Part shown: positions 7,060-11,423 of the stretch, piece by piece
Position numbering within the stretch: the stretch's first letter is position 1
Layout of the letters: every line of letters starts with the position of its first letter
From: Actinomycetota bacterium
GTDB lineage: Bacteria; Actinomycetota; Acidimicrobiia; Acidimicrobiales; BP-101
Direction: 5' to 3'
Length of the DNA: 11,423 nt
Assembly: GCA_030838265.1 (NCBI GenBank)
Contig: JAUTXA010000060.1
Location: forward strand, 1-11,423
The notes under the pieces: generated by a model
Seen by the model: only the letters and a program-made list of their open reading frames with translations
Database searches by the model: none
What the model was told of the DNA's origin: nothing
Translations under genes and position numbers: made by a program

Positions 7060-7095
7060 GAGCGGTCCCTCAACGGTACTGGCGGTGGGCCAGTA
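7060..7095. promoter_or_regulatory. Compressed divergent start region with a 19-bp dyad
   Basis: Only 35 bases separate the ATG of ccmA (minus) from the ATG of the sortase gene (plus). Within it lies tactggc-ggtgg-gccagta (7077-7095), a perfect 7-bp-arm dyad ending on the A of the sortase ATG. On the minus strand, TACCGT fits the TANNNT form of an actinobacterial -10 upstream of the ccmA ribosome binding site (GAGGG). On the plus strand, GGTGGG 5 bases before the ATG could serve as a ribosome site. A regulatory role for the dyad is inference from position and symmetry. Confidence 0.4.
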
Positions 7096-8066
7096 TGGGC
7101 CACGTGGGAAAGCACTCCAAGGGCGCCAATCCGGATGCCGTTTCCCGTCCTCCGTTGAGTCGCGGCCGCCGGCTGATGGCCGGTCTGGGCCACGCCCTCA
7201 TCCGGATGGGCGTGCTGATCCTGCTCTTCGTGGCGTACCAGCTGTGGGGCACGGGCCTGGCCGAGGCCAGCAGCCAGCGCCACCTCAAGGACACGTTCAA
7301 GACCGTCCTGGCCGCGCCCCGGTCGACCACGTCGACGAGCGGCGGCAGCGCACCGACGACGGTGTTCGAGGCGCCTCCGGCCGCGCCCGAAGGTGATGCC
7401 ACCGCCATCATCAAGATCCCCCGCATCTCGATCGAGAAGGCCGTGGTCGAGGGGGTCGGCGTCTCGAACCTCAAGAAGGGGCCGGGCCACTACCCCGGCA
7501 CCCCGATGCCGGGCCAGCCCGGCAACGCCGCCATCGCCGGCCACCGCACGACCTACGGCGCGCCCTTCTTCCGCCTCGACGAGATGAAGCCCGGCGACCC
7601 CATCTTCGTCACGACGACGCAGGGGAAGTTCCGCTACGAGGTGACCGGGCTGCAGGTCGTGAGCCCGCGCGCCACCAACGTCCTCGACAACACGCCCGAC
7701 AACCGGCTCACCCTCACCACGTGCGAGCCGCGGTTCAGCGCCGCCCGGCGGCTGATCCTCACTGCTTCGTTGAAGGGGCCCGCGGCCGAGGCTGCGCCCA
7801 CGCCGGTGACCACGCCGAACCGGTCGGGTGGGCTCGACCAGGAGGCTGCGGGGTTGTCCGGTCGCTCGACCGCCACCCGTCCCGCCATCGCCTGGGGGTT
7901 GCTGGCCGCCCTGATCTGGCTCGTGACCTACGTGGTCGGACGGAGGTTGAAGAAGGGGAAGGGCCACCGCCGCTGGCCGGCCTACCTCGTCGGCGTGGGT
8001 CCCTTCGCCGTGGTGCTGTTCGTGTTCTTCGAGAACTTCGCTCGGCTGCTACCCGCCAACTTCTGA
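7095..8066 (+). CDS. Class E sortase, membrane-anchored
   Basis: This 323-aa cysteine transpeptidase would attach secreted proteins (class E enzymes prefer LAxTG-type signals) to the cell envelope. Order of parts: basic N-terminus, membrane helix (about 33-50), Ser/Thr/Pro-rich linker (75-100), then the sortase fold from IIKIPRISIEKAVVEG. The catalytic His is H150 in AGHRTTYGAPFF, the Cys is C210 in LTLTTCEPRFSAARRLI, and the Arg is R219. A linker follows, then two further hydrophobic helices (265-282 and 296-312) separated by KKGKGHRR. The first ATG is chosen; an ATG at residue 28 would still keep the membrane helix. No LAxTG substrate gene is in the window. Chance neighbour of the ccm operon, or a shared role in the cell envelope, cannot be told apart. 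Confidence 0.93.
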   Translation: MGHVGKHSKGANPDAVSRPPLSRGRRLMAGLGHALIRMGVLILLFVAYQLWGTGLAEASSQRHLKDTFKTVLAAPRSTTSTSGGSAPTTVFEAPPAAPEGDATAIIKIPRISIEKAVVEGVGVSNLKKGPGHYPGTPMPGQPGNAAIAGHRTTYGAPFFRLDEMKPGDPIFVTTTQGKFRYEVTGLQVVSPRATNVLDNTPDNRLTLTTCEPRFSAARRLILTASLKGPAAEAAPTPVTTPNRSGGLDQEAAGLSGRSTATRPAIAWGLLAALIWLVTYVVGRRLKKGKGHRRWPAYLVGVGPFAVVLFVFFENFARLLPANF

Positions 8067-8077
8067 CCCGGCGTCGT

Positions 8078-8131
8078 CCGCATTTGGCCGTGGTTTTCGG
8101 CGCTATTGCGGAAAACCACGGCCGAATGCGG
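8078..8131. repeat. Long hairpin (21-bp arms, 12-base spacer) just after the sortase gene
   Basis: The arms at 8078-8098 and 8111-8131 are reverse complements except for one position, which is a T.G wobble on the plus strand. The spacer is ggcgctattgcg (8099-8110); inside it cgc/gcg can pair around tatt, extending the stem after a 2-base bulge. It begins 12 bases after the sortase TGA. No T tract follows, so a simple intrinsic terminator is not shown, although it could act as an RNA 3'-end stabiliser. The geometry matches the repeat in ccmD (4811-4862), though the sequences differ apart from TTTGGC near the outer end of each left arm. Confidence 0.8.
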
Positions 8132-8202
8132 TTCGCCCTCGGCCACTACATATTCGCGGGTCTGCGTGGGCGCTGCTGAGCGCGCCGCGACACAATTCCA
8201 CG

Positions 8203-9039
8203 GTGGGTTTGGCAATTACTCTCGGCGTTCTCGCGATCTTGGTCGTCGGCCTCATCACGGCCGAGATTGTCTTCGTCAATCGGGAAATGCGGATTCGCGG
8301 CCGGAGTCGTCGGAGGCGGGTTGTTCTGATCGCGCTGCTGCTGTTCGTCCAGCCGGTGGGCCTTGTCGTGTGGCTACTCGATCGGGACAACCACCCCGGA
8401 GACCCGATGCCGCCCAGCGACTCCGTTCGGCCCGAGGCCGGCGACCGAGGGCCAGCGTTTAGCGACATGCTCCTGTGGCCGAAGCAGGTGCAACAACGGC
8501 TGGCCGACAGAACAGAGGCGTTTCGTCTCGGCTACCCCGCCAGTGCACCGTGCAGCGTACGAGGGACAGCACGAGGCGTGCCCAAGCGTTGGCAGGCGGG
8601 TTATCTGAGGATTGGAGATGGCCGCCTGATGTGGTGGCGACACTTCAGTCGCCGCCGTCAGCCGGGATTCACCCTCGATCCCCGTCGTTTAGCGGTCACG
8701 CGGTATCGGAGCGTGCGTACTTTCGAGACCCTGGTGGTGAGCGGCCGATGTGGGATCGCTTGTTGCGACGAGGACAGTGGCGGTCGCATCGAGATTGCCT
8801 TCCGCTACGTGAGTGACCTGCGAGCGTTCGCAGCCGCGCTTCGTGAGCCACCGCCCGCTCCGCCGAGGCTGGATCACCCCTGGCGTGCTGCGACCGTCCA
8901 GGCGCTTCTCCTTGGCGGCATGCTCGGCGCTGGAGGGCTCGCCTACCCCCAAGCTCGGGTGTTGCCGCTGGCACCTGTACTGGCTGTCGTGGTTCTCATG
9001 ACGCAGGGTCGGGCGCTGTCTCACTCGATGACTGAGTGA
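8203..9039 (+). CDS. Membrane protein with a DUF2550-like domain
   Basis: The product is 278 aa from GTG (8203), with no clear Shine-Dalgarno. Parts in order: membrane helix (5-25), short basic link (RGRSRRRR), second helix (39-59), polar linker, a domain at about 117-212, and a C-terminal pair of hydrophobic segments (231-264). The domain's pattern CSVRG...GWQ/RWQAGYLRIGDGRLMWWRHFS, RRLAVTRYRSV and IEIAFRYVSDLRAFAAAL resembles the actinobacterial DUF2550 layout (G-x-A/Y-R-x-x-x-x-L-x-W-x-R followed by R-x-P/S-E and a final A-L-t-x-F). Function is unknown. The extra cysteines C183, C187 and C188 are unusual. G+C looks lower than in the ccm genes. Family assignment is tentative; the gene itself is well supported by length and frame. 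Confidence 0.7.
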   Translation: MGLAITLGVLAILVVGLITAEIVFVNREMRIRGRSRRRRVVLIALLLFVQPVGLVVWLLDRDNHPGDPMPPSDSVRPEAGDRGPAFSDMLLWPKQVQQRLADRTEAFRLGYPASAPCSVRGTARGVPKRWQAGYLRIGDGRLMWWRHFSRRRQPGFTLDPRRLAVTRYRSVRTFETLVVSGRCGIACCDEDSGGRIEIAFRYVSDLRAFAAALREPPPAPPRLDHPWRAATVQALLLGGMLGAGGLAYPQARVLPLAPVLAVVVLMTQGRALSHSMTE

Positions 9040-9040
9040 G
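9020..9040. other. Small dyad at the convergent gene junction
   Basis: ctcactc-gatgact-gagtgag is a perfect 7-bp-arm dyad spanning the end of the DUF2550-like gene. Only 21 bases separate the two convergent stop codons here, so some termination structure is expected. No T tract follows on either strand, so terminator function is only a suggestion. Confidence 0.25.
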
Positions 9041-9060
9041 GGAGTCTCAGCGACGTGCCG

Positions 9061-9921
9061 TTAGAGGATCTGGCGGGAGCGGGCGAGTTGGGCGGCTAGG
9101 TCGGCAGGGAGTTGATCGAGCACCGGCTCGGCGGGGGCGCGGCCGCTGACGGCTTCGACGAACTCGAGGGCCGAGCCTCCCTGGGCGACGTCGTCCACTG
9201 TGCCGGCCTCGACGACCACGTTTCGGTCGATCCGTACGCGTAGAGCTCGGCCCGGCAGGTCGTCGAAGGCAACGGACGCGTCGATTGCGTCGTCGGGACC
9301 ATCGCCAACCGAATCGACGTCATCGAGGACGCCGCCTTGCGCCCCGCCGAGGAAGAGGGTGAAGGCCGCGGCCGTGAGCAGCTCGTCCTCCTCGACCGGC
9401 ACGGTCTGCCCGAGTGGAAGGAGGATGTCGCGCTCGTGTAGCCACGAGTCCCAGAGGGCGTGCGATGTGATCACGCTCACCGGCATGTGCCCGAACGGCG
9501 ACTCACTCACCAACGACCACTCGTCGTCGCCGATGCCGTCGAGGGCCGCGGCCAGCTGCTCGGTCGACGCCGCGATGGCCTCGAGAGCCTCGCCCGACCC
9601 CTTCTCGCGCGTCGGCGCGATGAACTCGTCCGGGCTCGTCGTCGGGTCGAAGCCGCGGAGAAAGGCCGTGGGCTCGGGGTTGGTGCGGCCCTGCAACGTC
9701 AGCGCCCAGAACCCGTCAGCCGACACGAGATGCTGCACGACGTCCTTGGCGTTCCACGCGTCACAGCGCGTCTTCGCCGCCCATTGCTCCTCACTCAGTC
9801 CGGCCAGCGCGTCGAGAAACCGCTTCCGGTGCCGGCGGAACGAGTCCGTCGGCGCACCGAGGCCGTCAAGGGCGAAGTGGCGATCATGACCGTAGAACTG
9901 GCGAAGCGGGCGAGGGCTCAC
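9061..9921 (-). CDS. MDMPI/DinB-type metal-binding protein (maleylpyruvate isomerase N-terminal domain family)
   Basis: The product is 286 aa from GTG at 9921. The N-terminal four-helix bundle has the family's metal-binding histidines: H64 in DVVQHLVSADGFW, then H154 and H162 in ITSHALWDSWLHERDIL. RCDAWNAKDVVQHL corresponds to the conserved W-xx-xD-VxxHL segment. The C-terminal part (from about 205) with ALRVRID and AQGGSALEFVEAVSGR resembles the SCP2-like or MDMPI C-terminal domain. Members are mycothiol-dependent isomerases or transferases of actinobacteria, and the substrate cannot be predicted. The open frame continues upstream to an ATG at 10056, but that would cross the start of the divergent PH gene and adds an Arg/Ser-rich stretch without family character. 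GTG at 9921, 7 bases after TACTTT, is preferred and may be leaderless. Confidence 0.82.
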   Translation of the reverse strand: MSPRPLRQFYGHDRHFALDGLGAPTDSFRRHRKRFLDALAGLSEEQWAAKTRCDAWNAKDVVQHLVSADGFWALTLQGRTNPEPTAFLRGFDPTTSPDEFIAPTREKGSGEALEAIAASTEQLAAALDGIGDDEWSLVSESPFGHMPVSVITSHALWDSWLHERDILLPLGQTVPVEEDELLTAAAFTLFLGGAQGGVLDDVDSVGDGPDDAIDASVAFDDLPGRALRVRIDRNVVVEAGTVDDVAQGGSALEFVEAVSGRAPAEPVLDQLPADLAAQLARSRQIL

Positions 9922-9928
9922 GGCGCCG

Positions 9929-9934
9929 AAAGTA
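9929..9934 (-). promoter_or_regulatory. Possible -10 element (TACTTT) for the MDMPI-type gene
   Basis: On the minus strand TACTTT (fits TANNNT) lies 7 bases before the GTG start, which would place the transcript start at or next to the start codon. No Shine-Dalgarno precedes that GTG, which agrees with a leaderless transcript. No convincing -35 was seen, so this is a weak call. Confidence 0.35.
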
Positions 9935-10007
9935 GCCGGGAGGCGTAACCGGGATCCAGCACGACGAGCAGCCTGAGACCTCTGCGTCCAAGTCGAGAAG
10001 AGGCAGG

Positions 10008-10430
10008 ATGTCGGGTGTGGAGGACCGCCGGGAGACGACCACTCTTCGAAGCCCAAGGATCAAATGGGTCGGCATCGCCTTAACGGTGGCGGCAGCCGGA
10101 AGCCTGGTCTTCGATTTGGTGCTTCCGGGACGGATGGTGGTCCCTCATCCGGCCCTCCAGCATTTCGCCGCGTTGGTCCTTGGGCTCCTCGTGCTGCGTA
10201 TCCGTTGCGTGGTCAGTGACGCCGGTATCGAGGTCGTCAACTTCGCTCGTCACGAGTGGCTCGAGTGGTCGCTGATCGATTCGTTCTCCACCCGCAAGTT
10301 GTGGTTGCGGACTCGAATCGAGGTGACGCTCAACGACGGATCGGTAATCAACATCGAGGCGCTCGAGTCGAACGGGAAACAGGGCTTGCCGGTTCAGCTC
10401 GCTGCGCCGAACTTTCGCCAAGCCGACTGA
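10008..10430 (+). CDS. Small membrane protein with bacterial PH domain (bPH_6-like)
   Basis: The 140-aa product has two membrane helices (about residues 20-40 and 48-64) with a short loop, then a C-terminal beta-rich domain. That domain reads RCVVSDAGIEVVNFARHEWLEW, SLIDSF, IEVTLNDGSVINIEAL. The R-x-x-V-x-D-x-G-I-x-V-x-N...W-x-x-I pattern is that of small actinobacterial bPH (PF10756-like) proteins of unknown function. The ATG at 10008 follows GAAGAGGCAGG, so the ribosome site is close but good; GTG at 10017 is an alternative. Its last 37 bases overlap the 3' end of the helix-turn-helix gene on the other strand. G+C is visibly lower than in the ccm genes. Confidence 0.78.
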   Translation: MSGVEDRRETTTLRSPRIKWVGIALTVAAAGSLVFDLVLPGRMVVPHPALQHFAALVLGLLVLRIRCVVSDAGIEVVNFARHEWLEWSLIDSFSTRKLWLRTRIEVTLNDGSVINIEALESNGKQGLPVQLAAPNFRQAD

Positions 10431-10801
10431 CGGGTGACACCGAGCGCCGATCCAACTTGGTCCCACGAGTAGCCGCACTCACGACAGAGCCTGACGGCCT
10501 CGGCCAACTTGGCGTCGAGTCGGCGTCGGGCGTCGGAGAGCCCCATGGCGACGAGGCCGGGATGCATCTCGTCATCGATCTCACGGAGATCGTTCGGCAG
10601 GTTCAGCCGCATCACCCACGTCCCGGAGCGGAACCCGGCGTCGATGGCGTGGGCTTTTCGCTCCCGACTGTCGCTCTTCTTGTGGTCGATCCAGATGGCG
10701 GCGGGGTCGCCCGCTCCGTTGAGCTCCCAAGCCCACTCGGGGACCTTGTCGAACGCGGCCTTGAGCGCCTTCTTGTCGGCTTTGGAGGAACTAGGAGTCA
10801 T
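10394..10801 (-). CDS. Helix-turn-helix DNA-binding protein, probable autoregulator
   Basis: The product is 135 aa. The C-terminal part LDAKLAEAVRLCRECGYSWD then QVGSALGVTRQSAWRKFG (about 97-131) is a sigma-70 region 4-like helix-turn-helix, as in many small actinobacterial regulators with the SW-x-x-I/V-G-x-ALG-x-R/T-Q-x-A-W-x-x-F pattern. The N-terminal 80 residues (EWAWELNGAGDPAAIWIDHK; GTWVMRLNLPNDLREIDDEM) match no family I recognise. The ATG (10801) carries no Shine-Dalgarno. Its A is the last base of an 18-bp dyad, and a plausible -35/-10 sits just upstream, so the message is probably leaderless and the protein may bind the dyads to control itself. The recognition-helix end of the gene overlaps the convergent PH gene. 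Confidence 0.8.
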   Translation of the reverse strand: MTPSSSKADKKALKAAFDKVPEWAWELNGAGDPAAIWIDHKKSDSRERKAHAIDAGFRSGTWVMRLNLPNDLREIDDEMHPGLVAMGLSDARRRLDAKLAEAVRLCRECGYSWDQVGSALGVTRQSAWRKFGAAS

Positions 10802-10818
10802 GTCAGCAGATGCTGACA
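10801..10818. promoter_or_regulatory. Perfect 18-bp operator-like dyad over the helix-turn-helix gene start
   Basis: tgtcagca-ga-tgctgaca is a perfect 8-bp-arm dyad with a 2-base centre. It covers the possible -10 (CAGCAT on the minus strand) and ends on the first base of the ATG of the helix-turn-helix gene. A protein bound here would block both transcription and the leaderless start. Confidence 0.75.
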
Positions 10819-10838
10819 GAGCCTCGCCCTGCTGTCAA
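10810..10838 (-). promoter_or_regulatory. Candidate promoter of the helix-turn-helix gene
   Basis: Read on the minus strand, a consensus -35 TTGACA (10838-10833) is followed by a 17-base spacer and a weak -10 CAGCAT (10815-10810). The predicted transcript start falls about at the ATG (10801), in line with the missing Shine-Dalgarno. The -35 lies inside one dyad and the -10 inside the other. Confidence 0.5.
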
Positions 10839-10850
10839 CATGTGCTGACG
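10833..10850. promoter_or_regulatory. Second operator-like dyad (same motif) upstream of the helix-turn-helix gene
   Basis: tgtcaaca-tg-tgctgacg matches the first dyad at 14 of the 16 arm positions (consensus TGTCARCA-N2-TGYTGACA). Its centre is 32 bp from the centre of the first, close to three helical turns, so two dimers would sit on the same DNA face. It covers the TTGACA -35. Confidence 0.7.
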
Positions 10851-10936
10851 CGGCACGCGTTGGCCCACACCCGGCGGCAAGCCATTGCCCCCTTGATCAT
10901 CCTCGGGTTGGTGGCGCTCAGCTGCTCGGGGAACAG

Positions 10937-10955
10937 AGAAGCGAATCGAGCTTCT
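10937..10955. other. Small hairpin across the stop of the DUF457-like gene
   Basis: agaagc-gaatcga-gcttct is a perfect 6-bp-arm dyad that begins in the stop codon of the minus-strand gene and extends into the gap. It could help end that transcript, but no T tract follows on the minus strand. Confidence 0.25.
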
Positions 10956-11423
10956 ATGCCGCCGTCTCCACTCGACGGTCGAGGACGACGATGATGGCGA
11001 TCGTCGCCGCCAGTGCCAGCAGGGCGAAGAGAAGGCCAGCGGCCTGAGCGGCACCGGCTTTCGGAGACTGAGCGACGGTCCGCACCCGGAAGCGATCGAA
11101 AGCCAGCTGGCTGGCGAGCATGAACGCGACCATGGCCTTCGGCTCCCACCGACGTCGGGCCACGACCGGAAGGGCCCGGATGTAGAGGGCCCAGCCGATG
11201 AGGACGATCGTCGCCTCGATCGCGAAGTCAACAAGACGGAAGTGCGGCACGTGATCGAACATGCCGACGAAGGTGGCGCCGGGCCAGAGCTGCACGCCAG
11301 TGACGAAGTCGAGCACGAGGTGCGACAGAGCCAGGAAGCAAATGGCGGCGGCCATTCGCCGGTCGTGCCACCTTCGGTACGCGAGGGCATACGCCGTCAT
11401 GGCCGCCAGCGGGGCGAGCGGAA
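10954..11423 (-). CDS. Polytopic membrane protein, YdjM/DUF457-like (5' end outside window)
   Basis: The frame is open to the window edge (PLAPLAA precedes the first internal Met at 11400), so the start is probably upstream. The visible 156 residues have about four hydrophobic helices. ALSHLVLDFVTGVQLWPG resembles the second conserved motif of the DUF457/YdjM membrane-bound metal-dependent hydrolase family (SHLLLD-T-G-LWP). The first family motif (HRG-THS) would lie in the missing part, so the assignment is partial. FRLVDFAIEATIVLIGWALY is a later helix. The family's activity is mostly unproven. The gene ends 152 bases before the helix-turn-helix gene in the same direction, with separate promoter signals between them. 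Confidence 0.55.
   Translation of the reverse strand, partial: PLAPLAAMTAYALAYRRWHDRRMAAAICFLALSHLVLDFVTGVQLWPGATFVGMFDHVPHFRLVDFAIEATIVLIGWALYIRALPVVARRRWEPKAMVAFMLASQLAFDRFRVRTVAQSPKAGAAQAAGLLFALLALAATIAIIVVLDRRVETAA

Noticed and set aside
6783..7967. 394-codon minus-strand open frame running through the sortase gene into ccmA
   Set aside because: It crosses two genes with firm catalytic motifs and has biased, repetitive composition.
8140..8152. AT-richer ctacatatt before the DUF2550-like gene as a promoter -10
   Set aside because: No fitting -35 and about 50 bases from the start; too weak to list as a feature.
9922..10056. 45-residue N-terminal extension of the MDMPI-type protein
   Set aside because: It would overlap the start of the divergent PH gene, and its sequence has no family likeness. 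GTG at 9921 is preferred.
1..11423. CRISPR array, tRNA, rRNA, transposase or phage genes
   Set aside because: No regularly spaced direct repeats, cloverleaf-like sequences, rRNA stretches or mobile-element motifs were seen by eye on either strand.

Overview
The window looks like chromosomal DNA from a high-G+C actinobacterium, possibly an Acidimicrobiia-like lineage. The evidence is strong third-position G/C bias, frequent GTG starts, ATGA/GTGA gene overlaps, a class E sortase, a mycothiol-dependent maleylpyruvate isomerase-type (MDMPI/DinB) protein and a bacterial PH-domain membrane protein. The class-level placement is inference; no rRNA or other phylogenetic marker is present.

Positions 1-7059, all on the minus strand, hold a compact and apparently complete System I cytochrome c maturation operon. 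In transcription order it is ccmA, ccmB, ccmC, ccmD, ccmE, ccmF, ccmG, ccmH, a CcmI-like TPR protein, and then the 5' part of an AtuA/DUF1446-family gene that runs off the window. Most junctions are 4-base ATGA or GTGA overlaps; the exceptions are an 11-base overlap (A/B), a 2-base gap (E/F) and a 4-base gap (G/H). The genes work together as follows. CcmABC(D) load haem onto CcmE. CcmG and CcmH, both with CxxC motifs, keep the apocytochrome cysteines reduced. CcmF, CcmH and the TPR protein form the haem ligation module. No c-type cytochrome and no CcdA/DsbD reductant is visible here.

Divergent from ccmA, across only 35 bases, is a class E sortase (7095-8066). A 21-bp-stem hairpin lies just after its stop codon.

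Positions 8067-10953 hold four small genes that look less G+C-rich by eye: a DUF2550-like membrane protein (+), an MDMPI/DinB-type protein (-), a bacterial PH-domain membrane protein (+), and a helix-turn-helix protein (-) whose 3' end overlaps the PH gene by 37 bases. The helix-turn-helix gene starts inside one of two matching 18-bp dyads that also cover a plausible leaderless promoter, so it is probably autoregulated. The right edge holds a 5'-truncated, YdjM/DUF457-like membrane protein (-).

The least expected signals are a 20-bp-arm inverted repeat inside the coding tail of ccmD, a second hairpin of the same geometry after the sortase gene, and the paired operator-like dyads over the helix-turn-helix gene start. 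No tRNA, rRNA, CRISPR array, transposase or phage gene was seen.
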